Below, one piece after another: positions 1-6,216 of a stretch of DNA of 20,188 bases (the first letter of the stretch is position 1; each line of letters starts with the position of its first letter). The position numbers and the translations under genes were made by a program. The notes under the pieces were generated by a model. The model did not search any database, had not been told where the DNA came from, and was given only the letters and a program-made list of their open reading frames with translations. Source of the DNA: a virus; the IMG/VR virus record IMGVR_UViG_3300046095_000094, positions 1-20,188 of that record, one strand, 5' to 3'.

Positions 1-1
1 C

Positions 2-88
2 ACATATACGCCTGACTTCCGTGGCACTCAAGGTTCTAACACAACAGGCTACAAAGCTGGTGTTGACTTTAAAGGCATTACTTTCTAA
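2..88 (+). CDS. C-terminal end of an unidentified phage protein (partial, 5' end outside window)
   Basis: An open frame runs from the window edge and ends at TAA 86-88. The visible 28 residues are polar and glycine-rich (TYTPDFRGTQG at the start, VDFKGITF at the end). The stop overlaps the AAGGA ribosome binding site (87-91) of the next gene, which starts 11 bases later, so the two are probably co-transcribed. The position just before a virion transglycosylase suggests another virion protein, but the fragment is too short to identify. The coding call rests on the uninterrupted frame and the tight junction. Confidence 0.6.
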   Translation, partial: TYTPDFRGTQGSNTTGYKAGVDFKGITF

Positions 89-99
89 GGAATAAAATT

Positions 100-2517
100 A
101 TGGCATATGACGCATTTGGAAATTACACAGGTCCTGACATTGAAGCAGTTGATCCAATGTCTTACGAAACAGAAGAAGAACGCCGCAAGCGTTTAGCAGC
201 TGAAGCTAAGGCAAAGGGCACTGAGGTCACAGCAAAACAAGAAGTTACTACCTACGCTGATGGTAGTCAGACACGCACGATTCAACAAGAAGTTCCAGCA
301 CAACCAGTTGCTCCAGTTGCTGCTCCACAAGCTGCTCAAGTTCAAGCTCCAGTTGCTCCTTCAGCATACAACACTAGCATTGCACAACAAGAGTCTGGTA
401 ACAATCCTAACATTGGTTACCATAATCCTCAAGCTGGCAGTGCTTATGGCACTTATGGTATTACTGCACCAGGTTATCAAGATGCACGTAAATTGAATCC
501 AGCATTGCCTCAAGATATTACGCAAGCAACTCCAGCGCAGCAAACACAAGCTATGGATGCTTACACACAGCAGAACGCAAAGTATCTGACAAACTACGGT
601 GTGGAACCAACACAACAAAACTTGGCAGCAGCACACTTCTTAGGTGCTAAAGGTCTTAGTGACTATCTTCGTGATGGCACAATTAGTCCAGCAGCAGCAC
701 AAGCCAATGGTGGTGAAGAAAAAGTGCGAGCTATTGTTAACGCACGTCTGGGCGGTCAGCCAGCGGCAGCTAGTGGTGCAGTAGCTGCGGCTCCTACAGC
801 AGCACCCGCAGCAGCAACTCCAGAATCTATGTTTGAAGCTGCTGGTAAGGATCCGTTTGCATGGATGAAGTTGGCACAAGATAAAACATTGCCACCAGCA
901 ACACAAATGGCTGCTAAACAACATGCTCATGAATTGCTAACGCAAGAGTTCAATATGGGCAAAGCCAAAGAACAAGCAACAGCAGCAATTACTGCCGCAG
1001 CTTCTGGCGATCCAAAAGCAAGTCGTGCTATTGCTGATGAATTAAAGAATCAAGAAGGCTCATGGGTTAAGATGATCTTGTTGGGTTTCTTAAGTCCACA
1101 ACTTGCTGGTGAAGAAGCTGTTAAATTAGGCTTTGGTAACAAGTGGGTTTCAGCAACTGATGACAAAGGTAACACAGGCTTGATTCAAGTTAACGCCAAA
1201 GGTATGCCACTTAAAGGTATCACTGCGGATAACAAGACAATGAGTCAAGAAGAAGTTGCTCGCTTTGGTGCAGGTGGTGTTGGCGCTCTAAAAGCAGCTG
1301 AATTACCTAGCGTTCATGGCACACCAGTTGTTAACGCAGCAGGCGAAGGCGGTATGCGCATGTATGATCCACGCACACGCCAGGCTTATGTTCAAGTTGG
1401 TAAAGAACGTCGTCCTGATCAAGGTTGGACTACAACCGGTCAAGCACCAGGTGCTACATTTAACGCAGCCGCAGCCAAAGCGCAAGGCACAGCAGCAGGT
1501 GAAGGCTTAACTCCAACACCAGTTCCAGCAATGCCAGGCGTAGCCAACACAGGCACACCAGGTATGATGCCAGCACAACCAGGCGCCGCAGTTGGTCCAG
1601 GTGCAGTAGCGGGTCCAGCAGTTCCAGGCACACCAGCAGTAACAGGCGCAGTTCCAGTTCCTCAAGGTGGCGCTCCAGTAACGGCTCCAGTTGCTCCAGG
1701 TGTAGCAGTTGCAGGTCGACCAGCAGCTACTATTTCTCAGCAACGTTTGGGCATTGAAGCACAAAAAGATCAACAACAAGCATACACAAAATATGTTGCT
1801 GAAGATATTCAACCTAAAGCTGATGCTGGCGCACAAATTAGCAGAATCCGTAAAGATCAAGTTGCTGGTCCAGATGGTATTCTAAACAATCCTGAGCTTG
1901 CAGGCTTAATGCAAGGCACTGGCGGTAAAGGTGCTGAAGTTGCTAACATTGTTCGAGACTTGATCACAGGCAACTTTAAAGATCAAGCTGACCTAAGCAG
2001 TCGTGTTGCTGCTTTAGACTTAACTCCACGTCAGAAAGATGTGTTGTATAAGCAAATTGGCTTGAATACACAAATTGCTCCGTTAACATTGAAAGCTAAC
2101 GCTGGTGCTGGTTCTGTAAGTGATTCAGAACAAAAGGCCAACCGTGAAGCCAACGTGGACATTACACGTCAACCATTGTATTCTGGCTTGACTCTAATGA
2201 CACGTGACCAATTTGAAAAGGACTTGCAAGTTGCTCGCAATGATTTCCGTAGTGCTCGACCTGACATTGCAACTACTGATCAATTGAACAGAGCCTGGTC
2301 AGATGAAAAGCGTAAAGCACAAGCTGCATACGATCAGATCTATTCAGCTCGCGCAGCTTACATCGCCAAATATAACCCAGACGGTAAAAACGCTGGTGCA
2401 GTTGTTGATGCGTTTAAGCACTATCCAGTTCCAGAGTGGACAGGACAATCATGGGACTATAAGACAGACTATGCTCGCAAAGCTGCTCGTCCAGGATTAA
2501 GTAGTTTTAACAAATAA
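100..2517 (+). CDS. Virion-associated protein with N-terminal lytic-transglycosylase-like domain (805 aa)
   Basis: Residues about 90-215 look like a soluble lytic transglycosylase/lysozyme-like fold. The motif AQQESGNNP (E98 the likely catalytic glutamate) is followed by an AYGTYGITAPGYQ stretch, matching the E-S-G...G-x-x-G-I/L-x-Q/I pattern of SLT domains, then by helical sequence ending near NARLGG. Ala/Pro linkers (66-88 and about 470-545) flank a central domain (about 245-445) with a short hydrophobic segment (WVKMILLGF, 322-330). The last 260 residues are charged and probably helical. The expected role is local peptidoglycan cleavage during DNA entry, as in ejection proteins of short-tailed phages. 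Start chosen because AAGGA lies at 87-91. The gene precedes another putative ejection protein by 9 bases. The hydrolase class is fairly sure; the virion role is inferred from size and neighbours. Confidence 0.75.
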   Translation: MAYDAFGNYTGPDIEAVDPMSYETEEERRKRLAAEAKAKGTEVTAKQEVTTYADGSQTRTIQQEVPAQPVAPVAAPQAAQVQAPVAPSAYNTSIAQQESGNNPNIGYHNPQAGSAYGTYGITAPGYQDARKLNPALPQDITQATPAQQTQAMDAYTQQNAKYLTNYGVEPTQQNLAAAHFLGAKGLSDYLRDGTISPAAAQANGGEEKVRAIVNARLGGQPAAASGAVAAAPTAAPAAATPESMFEAAGKDPFAWMKLAQDKTLPPATQMAAKQHAHELLTQEFNMGKAKEQATAAITAAASGDPKASRAIADELKNQEGSWVKMILLGFLSPQLAGEEAVKLGFGNKWVSATDDKGNTGLIQVNAKGMPLKGITADNKTMSQEEVARFGAGGVGALKAAELPSVHGTPVVNAAGEGGMRMYDPRTRQAYVQVGKERRPDQGWTTTGQAPGATFNAAAAKAQGTAAGEGLTPTPVPAMPGVANTGTPGMMPAQPGAAVGPGAVAGPAVPGTPAVTGAVPVPQGGAPVTAPVAPGVAVAGRPAATISQQRLGIEAQKDQQQAYTKYVAEDIQPKADAGAQISRIRKDQVAGPDGILNNPELAGLMQGTGGKGAEVANIVRDLITGNFKDQADLSSRVAALDLTPRQKDVLYKQIGLNTQIAPLTLKANAGAGSVSDSEQKANREANVDITRQPLYSGLTLMTRDQFEKDLQVARNDFRSARPDIATTDQLNRAWSDEKRKAQAAYDQIYSARAAYIAKYNPDGKNAGAVVDAFKHYPVPEWTGQSWDYKTDYARKAARPGLSSFNK

Positions 2518-2526
2518 GGAAACAAC

Positions 2527-3264
2527 ATGGCATTTGATCGTGAAGCCGCTATAGCAGCAGGTTATACAAATGATGAGATTAACGCTTATCTACAAGCTGA
2601 GAGAAAGAAGTCCAAACAACCTGGACCAGTTACAGCAGACGTAGGGGAGCCACCAGCTCCTACTACTCAGATTACTCCAGTTGAAACATCAGCTGGTAGT
2701 ATTGCTACTCAAGGTGGATTGGCAGTTGCTCCATATGCAGGTGCAGCAGCTTTAGGAGCTGGTGCGTTATACGGCGGCGGTGTTGCTAAGAAAGCATTTG
2801 ACACAATGCAAGCTGTCAATGCAACTAAGCAAGCTGAAATCGCAGGCTTACAAAATCGTTTTGATGCTCGTATGGCACAACAAGCTGGTCAAGCTGTGCG
2901 TCCAGTTGCTCCTGTAGGTGCTCCAGCAGCAGCCCCAGTTGCTCCAGTTGCTCCCGCAGCTCCTGTTGCAGCACCACAAGCAGCCGCAGCAGCTGAACAA
3001 GGTATTATGAGTCGTGCGTCAGACATTGTTAAACGTCTAGCATTAGACAAAGTTATGCCAGGCTTAGCACGAGCAGGTGTTGGTGCTGGTGCAGCATTAT
3101 ACAGTTCAGACTTAGGTCCTAAGACTCCACAAACTGGTCGTATGCGTGGTATGGAAATCAATCCTCTAACTGGCGCACCATGGACTCCAGAACAAATTGC
3201 ACAGTATGAAGCCAATGCAGCACAGTTTGATGCGCAAATGGCACCACCACAGATGAGACGATAA
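2527..3264 (+). CDS. Ala/Pro-rich putative internal virion (ejection) protein, 245 aa
   Basis: No enzyme motif is visible. The N-terminus (FDREAAIAAGYTNDEINAYL, residues 3-22) is a short helical motif of a kind I associate with N-termini of phage internal virion proteins. Residues 62-86 are a Gly/Ala-rich hydrophobic stretch (glycine-zipper-like, possibly membrane-active) and 178-192 a second weaker one. Between them residues 125-157 are a P-V-A-P linker very like the one in the upstream 805-aa protein. The C-terminus is polar. AAGGA (2516-2520) sits just before the ATG. Following a transglycosylase and containing membrane-active-looking segments, it could help form the ejection conduit, but that is inference. 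Confidence 0.6.
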   Translation: MAFDREAAIAAGYTNDEINAYLQAERKKSKQPGPVTADVGEPPAPTTQITPVETSAGSIATQGGLAVAPYAGAAALGAGALYGGGVAKKAFDTMQAVNATKQAEIAGLQNRFDARMAQQAGQAVRPVAPVGAPAAAPVAPVAPAAPVAAPQAAAAAEQGIMSRASDIVKRLALDKVMPGLARAGVGAGAALYSSDLGPKTPQTGRMRGMEINPLTGAPWTPEQIAQYEANAAQFDAQMAPPQMRR

Positions 3265-3265
3265 T

Positions 3266-3697
3266 ATGACAACAGTAGAACAATTAACACAAGTATTCAA
3301 CGACAACTTTGTAGCATACTTTAGAAGTCATGCTGCACATATCAACATTACAGGACGCAACTTTCGTAGTGATCACAAATTGCTGCAAGGTGTTTACGAA
3401 CGCAGACAAGCACAAATTGATATTATTGGTGAATTGCTACGCACTGTAGATGAGTATATGCCATGTGACATATTTGAAATTCTAGACTCAAGTGAAGTGA
3501 AGCCTACACGCATTGAAGGCTCTAGTGATGAACTATTGGAAGCAGTGCAAGCGGATTTAGAAACACTAAAAGGTTGCTATGAAGAACTAATGGCCATTGC
3601 TGCCATTGAAGGTCATGAAGAAATTGCCAACTATGCCCAGGATCAGATCCTAGACATAGCTAAAAGTATTTGGATGTTAAAGTCCACAGTGGGTTAA
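3266..3697 (+). CDS. dps: Dps/ferritin-like protein (143 aa)
   Basis: The protein follows the Dps four-helix plan. Helix A ends in YFRSHAAHINITGRNF (18-33), matching the Dps pattern H-W-N-x-x-G-x-x-F. Helix B is SDHKLLQGVYERR (35-47) continuing to IDIIGELLR (51-59). A C-terminal helix contains IAKSIWMLKS (131-140). Against E. coli Dps, H25, H37, D52 and E56 line up with the ferroxidase ligands H51, H63, D78 and E82, while Q41 replaces D67. Known Dps proteins form 12-subunit cages that oxidise Fe2+ with peroxide and shield DNA. The lysine-rich DNA-binding tail of E. coli Dps is absent, as in many family members. The start lies one base after the previous stop, so translation is probably coupled. 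It ends the + strand unit and faces the converging acetyltransferase gene. I am fairly sure of the fold and less sure that the iron site works. Confidence 0.75.
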   Translation: MTTVEQLTQVFNDNFVAYFRSHAAHINITGRNFRSDHKLLQGVYERRQAQIDIIGELLRTVDEYMPCDIFEILDSSEVKPTRIEGSSDELLEAVQADLETLKGCYEELMAIAAIEGHEEIANYAQDQILDIAKSIWMLKSTVG

Positions 3698-3741
3698 GAC
3701 GCCCTGAGTGCTATTAAGAACCCAGCAGATTTTGCGTCTTT
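3696..3741. terminator. Possible bidirectional terminator between converging genes
   Basis: AAGACGC (3696-3702) pairs perfectly with GCGTCTT (3734-3740), enclosing a 31-base loop that can itself fold (TGCT with AGCA), and is followed by TTTCT. It lies in the 78-base gap between the + strand Dps gene and the converging - strand GNAT gene, where both transcripts must stop. A second competing pairing, CCCAG (3721-3725) with CTGGG (3746-3750), is possible. The long loop makes this a weak terminator prediction. Confidence 0.35.
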
Positions 3742-3775
3742 CTAACTGGGGCATCAAGGAATTGGCAGGCCTGGC

Positions 3776-4270
3776 TTATACCGCACTCAACTTTTTGTAA
3801 GCATAGCTACCACGCACATCATAACCATGTCGTGCGTGTAGTTTTAAGAATCCATCTTGCTCTTTACGCATAGTAGTTGAACAGATAACAGGTGTATTAG
3901 TTGCAACAGCAAACTTTTCCCAAATGTCTAACATATCAGTTATTAATCGTAAGCGGTCACGAGAACTAAGTTGCAAGTCAACGTGTGCCATACGAATGAC
4001 AATCATAGTGTCGTCACTCCAAGGTGCTCGTTCTCCTGACTTTGCCCAAGTGTAGCCCAATAGCTTATTGTCAGCATCTTTAGCAACATAAAGTAGCTCA
4101 GAGCCTGGCAAATAAAATTGGTTTACAACTGCAAAGGTAATGTTGCGACTGTAAGCAACAGGATCGGGTGTAAAAACTGTGTCAACTTCAGTTTGGAAAT
4201 GGCCTACTGCCATTTGGACAATGTCAGCAACATCAGTTCCGTGTGCTGGAGTCCAGGTGTATTGTATCAT
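3776..4270 (-). CDS. GNAT-like N-acetyltransferase (164 aa), the only reverse-strand gene
   Basis: The order of elements fits a GNAT fold: strand ELLYVAKDADNKLLGYTWA (58-76), strand MIVIRMAHVDLQL (89-101), helix RLRLITDMLDIWEKFA (106-121), strand PVICSTT (127-133), then FLKLHARHGYDVRGSYAYKK (141-160), the typical last part (x-F-Y-x-x-x-G-F). The acetyl-CoA loop, normally R/Q-x-x-G-x-G/A, reads LSSRDRLRL and has no glycine, so cofactor binding may be altered or lost. Start ATG (4270) is chosen because AAAGGAAT (complement of 4275-4282) precedes it. A longer reading to 4342 would run across both divergent promoter motifs. The substrate is unknown. The TTAAATA element upstream suggests its own late promoter. 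Inverted placement in a co-directional late region suggests a separately acquired unit. Confidence 0.65.
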   Translation of the reverse strand: MIQYTWTPAHGTDVADIVQMAVGHFQTEVDTVFTPDPVAYSRNITFAVVNQFYLPGSELLYVAKDADNKLLGYTWAKSGERAPWSDDTMIVIRMAHVDLQLSSRDRLRLITDMLDIWEKFAVATNTPVICSTTMRKEQDGFLKLHARHGYDVRGSYAYKKLSAV

Positions 4271-4293
4271 TACTATTCCTTTCAATGAAACAG

Positions 4294-4300
4294 TATTTAA
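4294..4300 (-). promoter_or_regulatory. Putative late-type promoter element TTAAATA for the GNAT-like gene
   Basis: On the - strand TTAAATA lies 24 bases before the start codon of the reverse gene, with its ribosome binding site in between. It is the only TAAATA hexamer I found on the - strand of the window and it sits in front of the only - strand gene. It differs by one base from the six + strand CTAAATA elements. Confidence 0.5.
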
Positions 4301-4319
4301 GCTCGTTAGAATATAGGTG

Positions 4320-4326
4320 CTAAATA
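4320..4326 (+). promoter_or_regulatory. Putative late-type promoter element CTAAATA (site 1)
   Basis: CTAAATA is followed by AAAGTATGG. The first 13 bases, CTAAATAAAAGTA, are identical to those at 12135-12147. If it acts like a T4 late -10 box, transcription would start about six bases after its last A, at the A of ATG 4332. No Shine-Dalgarno sequence precedes that ATG. It is 20 bases from the divergent TTAAATA element. Confidence 0.55.
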
Positions 4327-4331
4327 AAAGT

Positions 4332-4679
4332 ATGGAAAACATAGAATCAAATAGTATAGAACCCGCAGGTCACGGAGGTGCTCGCCCTGGTGCTGGTCGC
4401 CCAAAAGGCCAAACAAATAGATTAACTGCCAAAGAGATCTTAGACACTGCCAGTTCGATGATGGGCAAGCCCTTTGTTGTAAGTTTAATCGAAGGCTACA
4501 TTGACACAATTAACTCAGGTGATGTTCGTAATCGTGTAGTTTACGAAAAGATGATCTTAGATAAGACTGCTACAACAATCATTGAAGCAGAAATAACGGA
4601 CAGTTCTGATGCGGTTGAAATGAAGAAAGCAGCGTTTGCAGAAGCAATGGCCAATTTATTAAAAACAAAATCAGACTAA
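4332..4679 (+). CDS. Putative terminase small subunit-like protein (115 aa)
   Basis: The N-terminus carries GGARPGAGRPKGQTNR (residues 15-30), a basic Gly/Arg/Pro motif common at the start of phage small terminase subunits and related DNA-binding proteins. Helical sequence follows (LTAKEILDTASSMMG, FVVSLIEGYIDTINS) with a charged C-terminus. Known small terminases form rings that recognise the packaging site and stimulate the large terminase. The large terminase lies 2.9 kb downstream rather than next door, so this is uncertain; the 99-aa gene at 7103 is a rival candidate. Start ATG 4332 is chosen because it lies exactly at the transcript start predicted from CTAAATA 4320-4326. A GTG at 4317 in the same frame would overlap that element. 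Neither start has a Shine-Dalgarno sequence, so a leaderless mRNA is likely. Confidence 0.5.
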   Translation: MENIESNSIEPAGHGGARPGAGRPKGQTNRLTAKEILDTASSMMGKPFVVSLIEGYIDTINSGDVRNRVVYEKMILDKTATTIIEAEITDSSDAVEMKKAAFAEAMANLLKTKSD

Positions 4680-4682
4680 ATA
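4676..4682 (+). promoter_or_regulatory. Putative late-type promoter element CTAAATA (site 2)
   Basis: The element contains the TAA stop (4677-4679) of the upstream gene and is followed by TAATATG. The predicted start near 4687-4688 gives a leader of about 45 bases before the next gene, which has its own AAAGGA site. An ATG at 4687 opens a five-codon frame (MLMLP, stop TGA 4702-4704) of unknown meaning. Confidence 0.5.
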
Positions 4683-4693
4683 TAATATGCTAA

Positions 4694-4715
4694 TGCTGCC
4701 ATGAAGGCTGCGGCA
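4694..4715 (+). other. Small hairpin in the leader of the orphan-gene unit
   Basis: TGCTGC (4694-4699) can pair with GCGGCA (4710-4715), six pairs including one G-U, with a ten-base loop. It lies 6-7 bases after the predicted transcript start of site 2 and just before the ribosome binding site at 4720-4726. No T-run follows, so it is not a terminator. It could be chance. Confidence 0.25.
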
Positions 4716-4732
4716 AACAAAAGGAAAATAAA

Positions 4733-5065
4733 ATGAAAGAATCAAACAGTCAGAAAGCCGTTCCTGGTTATGATGCCGCAACAGGCACTTCAAACCCTGG
4801 TTACAGCCGACACGCTGACAAGTTCGCTAAGAACCAGCACACAGGTCACAGCAATGATGGTCGCACAGTAAACTTTGGTCGTGGCCCAACTGGTGGCGGA
4901 ACCAAAGTTCCAGTTGCTAAAGAAATCACAATGGGTTGTCACCAACCACAAGTGCGCACTCCAGGTGGCACTCGTGCATTTGATCCAAGCGCAACAAAGA
5001 ATTACAAAGGCAACGCTGACAGCATTAACGTAGGACGTGGCCCAACTAAAGGGAACCAACAATAA
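4733..5065 (+). CDS. Gly/Asn-rich small protein with repeated RGPT motif (110 aa), unknown function
   Basis: I do not recognise this family. The protein is polar, low in hydrophobic residues and probably mostly unstructured. It carries NFGRGPTGGG (47-56) and NVGRGPTKGN (about 99-108), near copies of each other. A third copy (KRGPTTGN) lies near the start of the protein at 5435. The central part has two His-containing stretches (NQHTGHSND and GCHQPQ). AAAAGGA (4720-4726) precedes ATG 4733. The stop overlaps the next start (TAATG), so the two are translationally coupled. Its place in the late region suggests a minor virion or assembly factor. That is inference only. Confidence 0.6.
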   Translation: MKESNSQKAVPGYDAATGTSNPGYSRHADKFAKNQHTGHSNDGRTVNFGRGPTGGGTKVPVAKEITMGCHQPQVRTPGGTRAFDPSATKNYKGNADSINVGRGPTKGNQQ

Positions 5066-5487
5066 TGAACGCATATCAAGTTATTGGCAACACTGAAGTT
5101 ATCACAGCAACTGCCACTTCAAGTGAAATCAACATTACTCCACAAGAAACTTTGGGTCTTGGTGGCGTTATTGGTCCTAAGTATCTAAAGATTACTAACG
5201 GTAGCGCTGATCAAAACGTTTACTTCAAAACTGGTTTAACTAGTCAGACAGCAGTTATCCCAACAGCAGGCAGTCCAGGTAGCACACCTATCCCAGCATA
5301 CGGTGAAGTTATTATTCAAGTTGCCGCAGACAGTGTTAACCCACCAGCAACAGTTTATGTTGCCGCAGTAGCTGCAAGTTCAAGCACAGTATATGTGACA
5401 CCTGTTGTATTAGCAGGATTCTAAAGGAAAAATTATGTCAACAAACCCACAAGGCAACAAAGCCATTAATCAGAAGCGTGGCCCAAC
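4880..5487 (+). repeat. Dispersed 11-bp DNA word CGTGGCCCAAC encoding RGPT (three copies)
   Basis: CGTGGCCCAAC occurs at 4880-4890, 5036-5046 and 5477-5487, each time in frame as R-G-P-T (last T completed by the following base). Two copies are in the 110-aa gene and one in the 94-aa gene, with an unrelated gene between. Identical codon choice at all three suggests recent duplication or selection on the DNA word. Confidence 0.6.
5065..5424 (+). CDS. Beta-rich small protein, putative virion decoration protein (119 aa)
   Basis: The sequence alternates short hydrophobic strands and turns (KYLKITNG 44-51, NVYFKTGL 56-63, GEVIIQVA 80-87, TVYVAAVAA, TVYVTPVVLAGF at the end), suggesting a compact beta sandwich without catalytic motifs. 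This style fits small capsid decoration or fibre-attachment proteins, but I do not recognise the family. It starts within the stop codon of the previous gene (TAATG, 5063-5067) and ends ten bases before the next start, so it belongs to the same four-gene unit. Virion role is inferred from fold style and location. Confidence 0.6.
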   Translation: MNAYQVIGNTEVITATATSSEINITPQETLGLGGVIGPKYLKITNGSADQNVYFKTGLTSQTAVIPTAGSPGSTPIPAYGEVIIQVAADSVNPPATVYVAAVAASSSTVYVTPVVLAGF

Positions 5488-5719
5488 AACAGGCAACGCA
5501 GGTAACACAACCAAGCGTAATACTTTCATGGATGAAAAGTCAGCTACTGGTAGCGAACGTGCTACTATTGCCAACATGATCACAGATGCTTTAGGCATGC
5601 GTGGCCGTGGTCAAGCTCCTACTGTTAATCCAGCATTGGAAGGCTTACACGATCGCACTGGTCCTAAAAAGAATCCAACTGCTAACGGAAGCAAGTTGCC
5701 AGCCAAGTATAAGAAGTAA
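5435..5719 (+). CDS. Basic polar small protein with RGPT motif (94 aa), unknown function
   Basis: The N-terminus (NQKRGPTTGNAGN, residues 12-24) repeats the RGPT-x-G motif of the 110-aa protein two genes upstream. The rest is polar, with a possible short helix around SERATIANMITDALGMRGRG and a lysine-rich end (KLPAKYKK). The net charge is positive, so nucleic acid or partner binding is possible. AAAGGA directly follows the previous stop and supports the start. I do not recognise a family. Confidence 0.6.
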   Translation: MSTNPQGNKAINQKRGPTTGNAGNTTKRNTFMDEKSATGSERATIANMITDALGMRGRGQAPTVNPALEGLHDRTGPKKNPTANGSKLPAKYKK

Positions 5720-5724
5720 GCATC

Positions 5725-6216
5725 ATGGGCTTTATGTCAACAATGCCAGCTTTAGGTGGAGATCAGCCACAAGGTCCTCAAATGGGTTTTGGGCTTGATC
5801 CAGCTACAGGTTTGCCATTTGGTCAAGACGGTATGCAAGCACAGCCAATGCCAGTGCAACAACCTGGCGCACAACTACAACCATTGCCAGCAGGATTGCC
5901 AACTGTTGGACTAGGTGGTGGCAAAGGTATGACAATGCAACCAGCTCCACAAGTTGGTAATATGCCTAACGCTGGTTTAAATCCACCACAGATGCAATTG
6001 CCACAAGGTCCGCAAATGGGTTTTGGTATGCCAGCACCAATGGCACAACCTGGTAATCAGATTACAGCTCCAAGCGGTGGTTCTAACTCACCAGTTAGAA
6101 CACAGTTGCCACAGCAAGCACCACAGCAAGCGCAGCCTATCAATCGCTTTGCACCTCCTAATGCCCCTGGTGTTAGACCCGGAGCAAATCGCTACACACG
6201 CACTCGCCTTCGCTAA
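5725..6216 (+). CDS. Gln/Pro/Met/Gly-rich low-complexity protein (163 aa), unknown function
   Basis: About the whole length is low complexity, dominated by P, Q, G, M and A, with an arginine-rich C-terminus (ending RTRLR). An internal duplication places QGPQMGFG at about residues 17-24 and again at about 96-103. No domain is recognisable and the chain is probably disordered. The start has only a weak AAG-type site in the tail of the upstream gene. An in-frame ATG nine bases later (5734) is an alternative. The stop TAA lies inside the next CTAAATA element. It could be a disordered virion protein or assembly adaptor, but there is no direct evidence. Confidence 0.55.
   Translation: MGFMSTMPALGGDQPQGPQMGFGLDPATGLPFGQDGMQAQPMPVQQPGAQLQPLPAGLPTVGLGGGKGMTMQPAPQVGNMPNAGLNPPQMQLPQGPQMGFGMPAPMAQPGNQITAPSGGSNSPVRTQLPQQAPQQAQPINRFAPPNAPGVRPGANRYTRTRLR

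Noticed and set aside
361-1860. Several long antisense frames within the 805-aa gene
   Set aside because: Their Cys/Trp/Ser-rich translations are typical mirror products of Ala/Pro/Gln codons, with no start signals.
3698-3775. tRNA gene in the convergent gap
   Set aside because: The length is suitable, but there is no T-loop GTTC-type sequence and no cloverleaf with a 7-bp acceptor stem.
4317-4331. GTG start at 4317 for the TerS-like gene
   Set aside because: It lies upstream of the predicted transcript start, overlaps CTAAATA and has no ribosome binding site.
4271-4342. Longer start for the reverse GNAT-like gene (188 aa, from 4342)
   Set aside because: The extra 24 residues would run over both divergent promoter elements. 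A good AAAGGAAT ribosome site fits the ATG at 4270.
4687-4704. Five-codon leader peptide (MLMLP) after promoter site 2
   Set aside because: It is too short to judge, without a ribosome site, and could arise by chance. It is mentioned only with the promoter.
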